Below, piece after piece: positions 37,127 to 49,737 of a stretch of DNA of 64,000 bases. Position 1 is the first letter of the stretch; each line of letters starts with the position of its first letter. Source of the stretch: Carya illinoinensis (lineage: Eukaryota > Streptophyta > Magnoliopsida > Fagales > Juglandaceae); NCBI RefSeq assembly GCF_018687715.1, contig NC_056758.1, forward strand, positions 41,015,467 through 41,079,466, in the 5' to 3' direction. Both the position numbers and the translations under genes were made by a program. The notes under the pieces were generated by a model. That model made no database searches and was not told the origin of the DNA. It saw nothing but the letters and a program-made list of their open reading frames with translations.

Positions 37127-38173
37127 CTACTTATCCTGTAACAAAGATAAAATATATATATATATATATTAGCCTACATATGAGGGATGATATTGAGAAA
37201 TAAACTTTATATTGCCCGTGAATAAAGTCTTGTACATGTTTATAAAGTTGGAGTAAACATCTCTCTTTAAACCTATTTTATGAAATGAATTAGGCTCATA
37301 AATTTTTTCATCAAGCCTTCCTTGTAGCATTTCTCTATTTTATTTTAAAAAAAAAGACATCTCAACGAACCAGCAGTGATCATGCATCTCTTGTATCCCG
37401 ACAGCAATTTCTGCTCAGCAACTACAACTATGCTTGGCCTTGGGCCAAAAGGCAGAGAGAAAGTACAAGGACATACAATTAGGTGAACATCTTTATATTT
37501 TTTTTTGTTTTTTTAAATTTTTGGCAAGATCTATATATCTAATTGGACTTGTACTTCATCAGCGCATAATGTACCATATATGCGGTTATGCCTCTTCTTA
37601 TTACTAGAATATTGAACACTTATAATAATTGTCATATTTTTACGTACGTACGTAGAATCAATATACTTGTTTAATATATAATTAATTAGTTTCGTGGAGA
37701 TTATTGGGAAGTGTCGCCATGCAGTTCGTACCATATAATATATTATAATCAGTTTATGCATAAGTAACTACGTACGCCACCCATTTAATTGGTGTTTTTT
37801 GCCTAATTATATATACATATATATGAAGCCTCTCCACGCAACTAATTTGTCTATCTTGGGTCGTGATCTGTTTCTTCTTTCGATAAAAATAAACCTATAA
37901 ATTGATTTAATATGTTAGAATATAAAGTTATTTTTATTATAAAATAGATCTAATGAATTTTATGAAATTACATTAATTTGTAAATTAATTTTGTATAATC
38001 ACTTTGTATCTATAACAGTTCTCGCCCTTAACAAAGTACATACCTTTAATTTGATTTAGGCAGAGAAAAAAGTGATCACTTTCTCCTGGAGATCGATGTT
38101 TAATTTTGAATACCTAGAAAATTAACAAAAATTCAAACATCATATATAATACCAACGAACCAAAAATTCTCAA

Positions 38174-38205
<32 letters not shown>

Positions 38206-40559
38206 AAATAGAAGGCATGCAAGAAATTAAATTTTAGTAATAATAATCAGTAATATATTTCTCCACTTTTTTGGATAAGAAAGAAAAGTGGTTGAATCTG
38301 GTTCAGTAATACTCACAGGTTTGAGTTTACGCCATTAAATTTTATCTTAGCCGAAGGAAGCAGCGAGTATAATAATATGTATATTAGATGTATTTTTTTC
38401 CACACAAGTTATTCTTTTTAGGAAGAAGCACGGCCAAGTCCATTTAAATAGGGCAGGACATGGGTATTTAAGCGAGGAGGCCCAAAGGATCGAGCGGTGG
38501 TTAATTGTTATAACTAATTATAGCCCTAAACAATGTGCAGTTTGTATGTATTTGGGCTTTTTTGGTCTTCAGAGGTGATGGAATGCTTGTGATCGACTAG
38601 GCCCAACGGTAATCATTTTCTTTCTAGCTATTATAAGACGAAGGCCTAGCCCATGAAGTATCATTAATAATTGAAGTTTTATTCCCGGCCTCGTAGCCCG
38701 CGGCCTCTTTTTACTTCGTTTATCTTAAGAACAAGAAAATAATTGAAATTCACACCCAATTAAACTCTCACAGTGCTTGTAATAAAAATTGATATTTTTA
38801 ATTATAAAAAAAAAATAATGATAATCTAACAATATTAAAAGTATCCCCTGACACCACACGAATGTTCAGGCCAACAACTAGTACTCGTTGGAAGGACAAG
38901 GAAAGCAAAATTTGTCGACCATTATTGTCCGTGTTCATGACTCTCTATGTACATTATTGGAGAACCTACGTAGTACTCCGTTAAAATTACGGTACTCTAC
39001 CTGATGATCTCCTAACATGTTCGTACTAGCTAGCTAGCTAGTACTCAGTAGCCATGGCTGCATTTTCCTTGGAACCATGCATGCATTGTTTCTGGTTAAT
39101 TAGTCAAGGGTCCACGTACTTAATAGCACACACATGTGCTAAAATTCTATCTGTCCGGCTACATGTCCGTCAATCTGGGCAAGAGTCAAGACCTAGCTAG
39201 TTGTATAGGCCCGTCTCAATATTAGTTTATAGAAATTTTTTCTGACAAATCGTACTACTACTGCCGCATCAATTCACTGTGGTTTTTTTTTGTAATTATT
39301 GCTTTCCCATATTATATTCAGCTAGCTTAATTTCATAGTATTTTTTGTCCTTCAGAGATGAAGTTAACACAAACGTACACACCCACAAACAACGACGCAA
39401 TGCGTGGGTCGTCACCACTGAATGATTGATCAATACCAATATTGGCAAGAGTGAGAGCAGGATCTTTTGTAAGATGAGCTGTCAATATCTAACTGCAATC
39501 GACCGGGATATATATATATATATTTTTCATTGGGTGTGAGAGGGATTTTATATCACTCATTACTCGATTGCATGCTACTAGATTGTTACACCAAGGAAAC
39601 GGATTAACTCTCTTATCATACCACTTTGGCGTGTCGTGTATATGTCAAATTCTATATATATGTAATTAGGTATTCTTCAATGGTAAATAAGAGTTATCGA
39701 TAAAATTGAAATCTTAATCTTTCTTAAAAAAGTCAATATTTTATACATACTTTGGTTTCAGTTATATATAGTTGAATCTTATTACTAATCTTAAGTAATT
39801 CATACATATAATGTGATCGATGCCAAAGAAAGAATGGGAATATCTCATGCAATAACTTTTGATTCTTGAGAGGCCCCGCCTCAATGAAAACCAAGATCAG
39901 GTGGCCGATCAATATAGAGTTGAAGAAAAGCTTCTTGCATATTTTCACTCGTAAAATAGTATTACAAATAGTATCTTTTATAGGCGTATGTTATATAAAG
40001 TCTAGAATATTCTAGTCTAAAAAAGATACAATTTGTTACAAAAAAGTGCAATACAGAAGATGTATTTACGTAACTATACTGGACGTCTAGTGCTACAATG
40101 GTTGTAAGTTGATATTTAGTGCATGAGTACTGTTTTATCCATAACATATAGTCATGAAGCTAACAGCAAATCAACTCGGACCACTAAGGACTTGATAATT
40201 AGTAACTCCATCAAAATTTACAGCGTCTTTTATTTTCCCTTACTAAATCCTTACTTATAAACCCATCGTTGGATTGAATTTTGTCATTTTTAATATTCCC
40301 AACGACCGATATTACAAAATTGACATGCCTCAATCGTGCCGATCCATTATTATCCTAACTTTTAGGATTTTAGTTTTGGATAATGTTAATTTGGCGTTCA
40401 GTTAGGCCTGCTTCATAGGTTAAATGTTATTTTTTAAACTTTTTTTTATCTTTTTTTATATATTTTTAAATATATTTAAAAAATAAAAAAATACACTAAT
40501 ATATTAATATCTAATTTTTTAATCATTAAATAAAAAATAATATTAATAAAAAATTAAAA

Positions 40560-41020
40560 TATATGAAGATTAATTCACGAGGACACTGGCATTTCCCTTA
40601 CTTTTGTACAAACCTTTTAGAGATCAGAAAGCAAACACGAGTCATGAATGGACTTGCTTGTGTGGGGGAGAGGGTGGGGCAGGCACCTTCGATTTCAAAG
40701 TCACGTGAAACTGTCGTTGACGACAAGTCTCAGGCAACCATAGGCTGGCGTCCAACGCCGCAAACTCAAAGTTCGTCCCACTTTTGGCCGTTTTCCGTAC
40801 TATATAGCGACTCGTTGACAAGATGGACGCGTCAACATCCAACAGCGCAAGTGACTGTTTTGATTTGACACCTACTAACTCCATCATGTACAGGTGGCTC
40901 CACCTCGCTGTCCGGCATCTCGCTGTCGGGCATGGACCATCTAGATACCAGTCGATGCTGGGCCTGGGAAAAAAGGTACCCACGATATGTCAGCCGCACA
41001 AGTGGGGAAGGTCTGTCTTA
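40560..41020. other. GC-richer island with W-box and G-box-like motifs
   Basis: It contains TCACGTGA at 40701-40708, TTGAC cores at 40718-40722 and 40815-40819, GTCAA at 40831-40835 and a TATATAG at 40801. Open frames of 80-110 codons overlap on both strands but resemble nothing known. It may be a relic promoter or an unrecognised short transcript. Confidence 0.35.
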
Positions 41021-42087
41021 AATAATAGAGCTGTTTTTTTCCTTTTAACTTTTTTTGTTACCGTTATATAATGTTAGAAAAAATATATTTATAAGTTAAA
41101 TATAATAAATAATTTTTAATCATCTAATACTATATTATAAAATAATAATAATTTAGATAATAATAATATTATTAATAATGTTTAAGTACAAATTACAATA
41201 CTACTAAAACTCGAAAATGCAAAAAAAGAATAATATTTTTTAAAGAAAAAAATGAGCACACCTTATATAGTGAAGTTTTTTATATATTCCCAGGCGTACG
41301 CTAGTTTAATTTTTTTTATTTTTTTAAAAAAATTGTGAGAATCGTTTCCACATGTATATATAAAGCGCATCTTGGGGTTCAAAGAAAAGATTTTGGGAAT
41401 TTTCCATGCCGACGAAAAAATGTTAAATGAGGCTGATCTGTCTCTGGGTTTTGGAGCTCAACAATGTCCCCAGTCCCGATGTGTTCTCATTTTCTGGTCC
41501 AAGAATCCAAGGCCCCAATGCACTTCTACGGGTCTTCAAGCCCAATTCGACATCCTACTTACCTCCCCCCCCCCCCCCCCCTCCACCCCGGGGCGGCGGC
41601 GAAACAAAAATGGCTAGTTCCTTCGACCATCAGCGAAGATAGGGTTTTGTTCCAGGTGATGGAACATTGGAATCCTTACGTGTTATTTGGCATTTTAAAG
41701 AAACACTCGGATTTTACAGCTAATGATGCGTATCAATTATATTGCTAATCAGGGATGCTTTAACGTATACTTTTATCTTTAAGGAAACATTTGGTCCCTC
41801 TCTTATTCCGTACCCTGGCATCGTTTCTTTACTTGGACAGGGTTTTTAACATTTCAACGTGACTCAAATACATATATAATGACTTGAAAGTGATCGATGG
41901 TAGACTGGCCAATTTAGTACATGGTTCGAAACTACAGTACTGATCGACATGACTTTATGGATCAAAACTTCATTTTCGTCGTAATAGATGTGTCCTTTGA
42001 AACTTCTAACATGGTTTTTACCAGGTCGGGTAATAGTGTCAAGTCTTGGAGGGGGACCGATCATCTGGCTCTCAGTTTTCAACTTTT

Positions 42088-42110
42088 CATGGCCTCTGAA
42101 AGAGGCCATG
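42088..42110. repeat. Perfect GC-rich hairpin
   Basis: CATGGCCTCT and AGAGGCCATG form a 10-bp perfect stem with a GAA loop. It is too short for a microRNA precursor and is not followed by a T run. Confidence 0.75.
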
Positions 42111-43005
42111 GTAGGGTAGCTACCATTTAAAATGCAGAGAAAGCATGCAGCATTTAAAAGCACTCATAAATGTGACAACAATACCATATTCTATTGTTAA
42201 CATGACTGCGAATGTATGTAATTAATTATTACTCGGGTTTGAAAATTGAGGAATCGTGAATACGATTCCGAGAGAACCAACCTTATCCATTAATTCATGA
42301 ATATTTTAACCACGGATCAGAATTAAACCATCCCTAAAAGAAAAATATTACATTCTGATCATCCATTTGAAAGACCTAAAAAACAGAATAATACATTTAT
42401 TAATTTTTATATAATAGGTTGAAATTCAAAAAATAAAAATAAAAACCGAGGAAATTAAGAGTCAACAGCTTCTTTATTTGGTCAAGCCTCTTTAATTAGC
42501 TAGGACCCCCCTTTGAGAAAAAAGGAAAAAAATTGGAATTTTTTATTTTTTTGTGTGTGTAAAGTTCTGCTTGGTAAATAAGATAAAAATTTTGAATTTA
42601 AAATAAAATTTATTTTAATATTATTATTATTTTAAAATTTAAAAAAAATTAAGAAAAAATTAAATTATTTATTTTATTTTATATAAAAATTTAAAAAAAT
42701 TATAATAATAAGATGAAAATTTTAAATTTTAAATTATTTTATTTTATTTTATTTTATTGGTTAGCAAACCGAACGTAAATGTTAAATAGTTCACGTTAGC
42801 AATATCCAGCGTTTTTAACGTAGTTGGAGATGGTAAAAACTTCCAGCTAGAAATGCCACACCCTCGTGACGTCGTCCAATAATTAATGGTCCATCCTAAT
42901 TCATACACGTGGCGTGACTTGGGGGTGCCGACAGTCGTTATCGGTGCCAGTGACACTTTTTTTTTTTTTTCAAAAAGTTTTGTTGTATTAATATTTTTAA
43001 TTGAA

Positions 43006-43242
43006 TAATGATAGGTTTACCACTATTTTATCATTATTTTACCACTTTTTTTAATTTTTTAATTTTTTTAATTTTTTTTTTTACTTAATGATTAAGCAAG
43101 TGACTATTATTAAAATTATATATTTTTAAAATTTTTTCTTAATGGCTAAGGATGTTAAAAAAATATTTAAAAAATAATAATAAAAAAATAAATATATTAT
43201 AAATAATAAAATAATAATAAAAAAGTGGTAAGCGTATCATTA
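43006..43242. mobile_element. MITE-like element
   Basis: Inverted ends TAATGATAGGTTTACCAC (43006-43023) and GTGGTAAGCGTATCATTA (43225-43242) match at 16 of 18 positions. The interior is almost all A and T, with further self-pairing. Length is 237 bp and it codes for nothing. The target duplication is not clear. Confidence 0.65.
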
Positions 43243-45658
43243 CTCTTTTTAATTTATTTGCCGAAACGACAGTCGAACATCTCCTTATCCGAGCGAAGAG
43301 ACAGCGACAATGACGTGAGCTCGACTTTCTCGCCGGCTGTGGACGCCTATTTAAGATGTTCCCAGGTTTTCACACGCAAAAATGTCAGCAATGTCGTTCG
43401 TAAATTTGACTATTAATGGCAATCCGATCGACGAAGTCAGTACTGTACCATGCAAGATCTGGCGAAGGCTCCATGCGCATGGAAAACGAAATCCCTGCAC
43501 GAGTACCCTCTAATGAGTGATGCATGCCAGCCATGCCACCCAGTATCTACAACCTCTAGGAAGGACCCATCTAGCAATTAAGGCTAGGTCGACATGATTT
43601 AATTCAGGATATTGTTTAAGTACTTCGTTTCCAAATATATATACACCCTATAGTATGGGGAATGAAAAATAGCATATTTGAGGTTTAAAAGAAGAAATTA
43701 AGAAGCAGCATTGAAGATATGGTCTGCATGGAGAAAGAATTACAGCAAATGAGATTTGATTTATGATTCTCTTTCTTTCTTTCTTTTTTGTGGTAGAAAC
43801 TATATATATATTTATGTATGTAAATTATAATGTTGTCGTCACTAAATGTTATGATCATATGATCATAGGGCCCACTTTTTTTTTAATATATATTCTTTAT
43901 AATTGATAGCGTTAGACCTAGGCCTGCCATGATATTTGCACAGAGTAGTCTATAAATGGTGGAAAGTCGTGGGAGTAAAATACTGCTAGATGTTTCGTTT
44001 CTTATCCTGTCATAAGCTTTACCCACCCACCTCCACTTTGTTGTCAAGAATGAACATGTACATATATACATGATGCACAGAGATATATATATATATATAT
44101 GAATGTATGTATGTATATGTGTATGTATGCATGGGCCTATCCCTTTGCCTGATCTCTACAGATCATAAGTGCGGGGTCAGTTCATGTTAAGAGAAGATCT
44201 CCACTACTTCCTCTAGATATGGGGCGAAAAGGGACTAGATTATGACCCCTTAATTAATTAACACTCTTAACTTTAATTAAGTCCGGTTTGAGTTGTATTT
44301 CGAAATTAGTACTTTTAAAACTATTTTTTTTTTTTTAAAAAAAAAAAAAGAAAAAAAGAACCCCTCCCCGCCAGCATAAGTATCTTGAAATTGGTTTAAA
44401 AACTTCCCACCAAACTGCAAATTTGACACCACTTTCTGTACGATCGATCATAGCTTTCCAACCATATATATACTTTGCCAAATCAAAAATCCAAGTCTCT
44501 TTCCATATGTTTCTTCGAAAATCTAAACTAAAGTCCACGCTGAATATGGACTGAATTGTGTCCAATTAATGGGCAAATGCATGTCATATTTTTCACATAG
44601 ATCGAGCTAATGATTTCCATTTTTTATAAGAGCTAGGACGAGACCACGTACTATTATTGTACTGATTTTAATGATCGATATTGAACACAGTACGTATTTG
44701 AAATTGATGTTTTGATGATTTCTCAGTCTTTTAATCTAAATAGAAATTTTCTCCCTCAATGGATACCTATCTAATTTTATTAATGGGAAATTCATTCTCA
44801 TGTTGATCACCGCCATATATAAGAAAAAATACTTTGAAGCACTCCTACAAAAGAGAGGGGCCGAAACATATAGGCCAAAAAGAGAGATCGCGATCGAGGA
44901 AAAAGGGAGGAGAAAAGTAATTGAAGGAAATATCTTCAGATTTGATATTATAGATCTCCTCTTTTTCATGATCATTAATCTATATAAAATCAAGTTTATG
45001 GTCATGCGTCTTTTTCTTCTTGGTGCGAAATAGGAAAAGCACCTTCTTTTTCATGCCATTCCAGCAGTTCTTTTTAAATACCAAAGATTTACTACTACTA
45101 ATTACAACTTTCCGCGTCAGCCAATAAAGCATGCATGCGTTTATTCGCTGAATTTCGTTTATATATATATATATATATATATGATCGTTCTGTATTTGAA
45201 AACAACGTACAATTTGCATTATTATATGTGTGTTTATCAAAATGTTACGGAAAAGACAGGTACCGAGATTAGACGATGACTTATAATTGGTACACTCAAA
45301 GGAAAAAGCGGCTTTAATTTGCCTTTCCCCGATATTGTTTTATTTGAGATGTCGACGACGCGGTTCATGACCGGCCATAATTAATTTACAAGATTTTCGT
45401 GCGGTGAAATTGATCTTTTTTCGTTCGTTCCACGAATTTGGTGAATGAATGAATCGTGCATGGATGGAACCCATGCATACAAAAACTGATTAAAAACCAT
45501 GATGCCCTCACCGCTAAAATCGATTAATATATACTTAATTACGGCCAGAACAATACCATTTTTGGGGTTATACGAAATTCATGTATGTTGACCAGACGAA
45601 CCATATATATATATATACATTTTCTAAATAATTATGAGCAGCTTCCAGTACTACTCTT

Positions 45659-45659
<1 letters not shown>

Positions 45660-45701
<42 letters not shown>

Positions 45702-45899
45702 AATTGGTCCAATAAATCTACACATATATATAAAAAAGGGTCAATGGCCCAATTAATATTTACGGTGGCACTACAGCCATGATACATGTGCTTTAATTTC
45801 CTCCGTCCGCCCCTAATTAATTTGGACCTTTAACGTGCGTGCGTGTGTATATATATATATTTATATATAGGACCTTTAATTGATCATCTGCCGTGCCAT

Positions 45900-45987
<88 letters not shown>
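45660..45987. repeat. Poly-T tract and (CT)n microsatellite
   Basis: A T run of about 37 lies at 45660-45697, and about 42 uninterrupted CT units lie at 45904-45987. Both are likely variable in length. The Ser-Leu and Arg-Glu reading frames across them are artefacts. Confidence 0.95.
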
Positions 45988-45990
<3 letters not shown>

Positions 45991-46287
45991 TTTTTAAATT
46001 CTTCAATTTTACACTGATAATTGCAACCTCATTTACATATAAATACGTCGATCGAGAGAAAGTAAAAGATGAAAGAACAAATGAAATAAAACTCAAAAGA
46101 ACAATACAAATCAAATTATTAATAATTATGAGAGCTTCGTTTAGACGGCCTTAAGCTTTCAGATATATATATATATATTATGAGCCCCGCTAGCTAGATC
46201 TTCGTTGCACGCACGTAAGGCGATGATACGACCTCCTAATAATGTATGTGTAAGCGTGGAAGTTTCTCACAAGAGGAATGCTACACA

Positions 46288-46453
46288 TCATCCCACACCA
46301 CATATTTTATATATTAAAATATTATTTTTTATTTCATTTTATTCTTATTAAACTAATTAAATTATTATATTTATCATCTACATACTACATATTTATTATA
46401 GAAAAAATAAAAAATAAAATAAAATAATTATGATATGTGAAGTGTGGGGATGA
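46288..46453. mobile_element. MITE-like element related to 28272-28426
   Basis: The inverted ends TCATCCCACACCACATAT (46288-46305) and ATATGTGAAGTGTGGGGATGA (46434-46453) pair with few mismatches. The interior is AT-rich and the length about 166 bp. The CACACCACA/TGTGGTGTG-type termini resemble those at 28272-28426. Confidence 0.62.
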
Positions 46454-48490
46454 CAAAAAAAATTTTCTTCCCACAAAGTTATAGAATTAACATGTAAATA
46501 GAAAGTTAGATGGATAGCTAGAAGGAGCTGAGAAAGATGAGAGAGAGAGAGAGAGCTTTGATGAATCTCTTAAATTAATTACCAAGAGTAATGTGATCCA
46601 TCATTGTCACAATTTGTTGTTCGGTATACTAAAGTCGGGTCAATTTCAGACCGGTGGCCATGGCATTGCAAGAACGTGCCGTGGTCATGAGCCCTCAATT
46701 ACGCCGAGTGTCCTTGGAAATTAATAGGTGTTGCCCAAACCTTTTGAAATAATATGTGGCATCAAATCATTCCAACCACCTTCGCCAGGGAATATCGGTT
46801 GGCATGCATACATATACACGTATATATATATTGAGCCTGCTACAGTCACCGTTGGGCTCCGTTAGGCTAATTTAATTTTTTTTTTCACGTTATTTTATAA
46901 TACTTTTAAATATTTAAAAAAATATAAATAATTTACAATAATATTAAATAATTTTTTCTTAATCAATAAAAAAGAAAAAAATAGGAGCGGTGGCTCCCAA
47001 CAAGAAATCTAGCATTATTCTATATATGTATGTAATACTTACTCAAAATCATGAAAATCGAGACGAAATTAAAAGTAGAACATTAATCTTGTAATACATG
47101 AATTATATATGAAAAATGACACTCCTGCTTGGGTGCCGATTTTTTTTTTTTTTTTTAATGTTTAGAGATCTAAAAAAATAAATGGAAAAAAAAAAAATTT
47201 TACACTGGGACCGTCTATACCCCCATCGGTAGATGTGACACGGCTTATTATACACAGCTAGACGATCGAGGTACGTCAGTATATACCAGCTGGCGGTCGT
47301 ACGACGTGACATAGGTGGCATGGGCAAGCACAGACCACATAAAAGCCTATATATTGCAATGCAAAATATTAACAATTATTTAAATTGGTCAATCTATCAA
47401 CCCTTTTATTTTTTTATTTTTTATGTGGCTTACGTACGTATAATGAATAGATGATGATTTAAAAGCAAGCACAAGTAGGCGGAGAATGATATGATAGGCA
47501 ACGCGGATCTAAGCGAGCACCCAAGGGAACCAAATTATTGGTTTGGTGCATGGTTAGATGGGGACAGGTAATATTTAATATATATATATATCATGCTTTA
47601 ATTAATTTTCATTACGACGAGAAAGATGCAAGTAGATTTATAGATATGGTATTGGATTATGTATATAATCTTCAATCCATATCTAATTTACAATATAAAT
47701 TGTATAAAAGATATTCTATACAAATAATATATATATATATAAGCAATGTTATATATAGTTTCCATTTAGAGACTGCAAGATAAATATATATAATTTTATT
47801 TTTAAAATTTTTTAAAATTATTAAAATATTTTTTTTAAAATGATATTTTTTTCTTTCAATAAAAGATATGTACACGCAATCTCTAAATAAAAATTGTAAA
47901 TAAAATTTATATATATATATCTCTTTAAAACTCAACTACTCCTTAAAAAAAAACAAAAAAAAAAAAAAAAAAACAAAAAACGTGAGGGAATACATATGCT
48001 CGCTGCTAATTTGGTGGTCATTCAGTGGGTCACTAAATTAATCATGTAGTGAATGATGTAATCAGTAATTATTCCATACATGCATCCTGATTATAATCAT
48101 GTAATACTTGATTGACGGGACTCTAATGATACGGCTCTTTGACATGATAACTTAGCGGTGACTATATATATAAAATTAATTAATTGCGATTAAATATTAA
48201 GTGAGTGGGCCATTCAATGGGAACTAATTAACGATTGAAAACATCGTGATTAAGGCCAGTGCCTATAACATATATTATGAGGTCAGATGTTGCTCAAACT
48301 CCTCGATCAATCGATTACCTCAATGATCGATCGGATTGAGAGTTGAGAGACGTTGTGAGGAAGCCGTAGATATAAAACCGTTTTTTCTGTTGACGTATTG
48401 ATGGTTGATACACCAAGAGTTTCATAACATACGTGGCTCGTTATGTGCCATGCATTTATACACATTAGATTAATTCTACGCCAAGCGCAG

Positions 48491-49333
48491 TGTTATAAAA
48501 CTTATGTTTTATAGTTACAAAATTGTCAAGATTTATTTAATAATGAAATCTACTGTTTAATATTTTATATATAAGATTTGTTTACAGAAAAACAACAATA
48601 AGTATTTCTTTCTATTTATGACTCAAAACAGAATACTTAAGATTACACCAGTCGCAATGTATATTAGCTATTGTCACAAAACCATCATTATACCAACACG
48701 GATCTAACTCTTAATATACAGCACCTTCCAGATCAGATATAACGCATGAATCAACAAGATAAACAAGAACAGATATATCAGGAGATTACAAGAAACAGAT
48801 ATAAACAAGAAAATAAAGGAAAAATAGAAAAGTAAGGAAAGAAAACACCGAGATACGTTGTTCGACCCTAATGGTCTACATCCATGGCAGGAATGGCCTC
48901 AGAGATCTTTATTGATGAAAAAATCAATCACAGAAAAGTCTCAGTTTAGATATATACAGAAACACTCAGATCTCACAAAGAAATCACACTGATTTCTTCC
49001 CTCAAGCACAAACCCTAGAAAACTCTAGAATCGCCCCCTTTCCCTCTCTGCCTCTTATCCTTAGCCGATACAAGAAGTGAATTCTGCCCTAGGGTTACAA
49101 GGAACAAGATGTATATATATAATGCATCAGATTTGTAACACATGTATCGGATCCAGCGGCTCAGCTCATATACTTGGATTAAAAGCACAAGCTCCTCACG
49201 TGCTTGTTGAAAACAGATTTAAAGCTTCACAGGACCAGTTCGAGCCACAAGCTCTACATACACTTAAACACAGAATAAAACATTAGTAATTAAATAACCA
49301 GCAAATAAGAAATGATTTGATATACATATTACA
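48491..49333 (-). repeat. 3' LTR of copia B
   Basis: In the first 120 or so bases there are about six differences from the other LTR, so identity is near 95 percent there. That indicates an old but recognisable insertion. Confidence 0.93.
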
Positions 49334-49737
49334 ATTCTCCACCTTGGCAAAACATTTATTTGCCTAGTGTTTATAAGTAATCCTCATCATTGGCTCATTC
49401 CTGCACTGTCCCCCTAATGAGGATTGACTCTTGACTCCATACCAACTAAGTTCAGACAGTGTCTGAACTTGGACCATGGGACAGACTTGGTCATCATATC
49501 TGAGGGGTTATCCTCAGTTGAGACCTTTTCCACACCTACCACTTTAGACTATATAACATCCCTTACAAAATGAAGCCGTATATCAATGTGTTTAGATCTC
49601 TCATGAAAAACTTGATTTTTAGCTAAATGAAGAGTGCTTTGATTATCACAGTGTACTGTAATGTTGGCACTGAAAAATATTTAATTCACTAGAAATCCCT
49701 TTTAGCCATATGGCCTCTTTGATAGTTTCAGTCAATG

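Larger units (their letters stand above)
29270..37313 (+). mobile_element. TRIM retroelement split by a copia insertion (outer layer of nest 1)
   Basis: LTR-like copies of about 125 bp lie at 29270-29393 and 37188-37313 in the same orientation (shared GACAAG/GAATAAAGTCTTG, CTCTCTTT and GACTCATAAATTT blocks). Matching 5-bp target duplications AGCCT lie at 29265-29269 and 37314-37318. Just inside the left LTR, TGATATCAGAGCC is an initiator-Met primer-binding site, and a purine run (TATGAGGGA) precedes the right LTR. With the copia removed, the internal part is only about 100 bp and codes for nothing. The same family occurs at 11614-11941. Confidence 0.75.
37319..48485. other. Gene-free region between the two retroelement nests
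   Basis: No protein gene is supported. The sequence is AT-rich with (TA)n runs (38173-38198, 44082-44100, 45160-45182), MITE-like foldbacks and microsatellites. Three islands of more balanced composition (40560-41020, 41380-42130, 42830-43560) carry promoter-like motifs but no convincing coding region. Confidence 0.65.

Noticed and set aside
41864..42163. A 99-codon minus-strand frame that might be a signalling peptide precursor
   Set aside because: No hydrophobic signal of normal shape and no conserved CLE, CEP, IDA or RALF motif; overlapping plus-strand frames are equally open.
45843..46154. Open frames across the CT repeat (Ser-Leu and Arg-Glu runs)
   Set aside because: Products of a simple repeat; no family similarity outside it.
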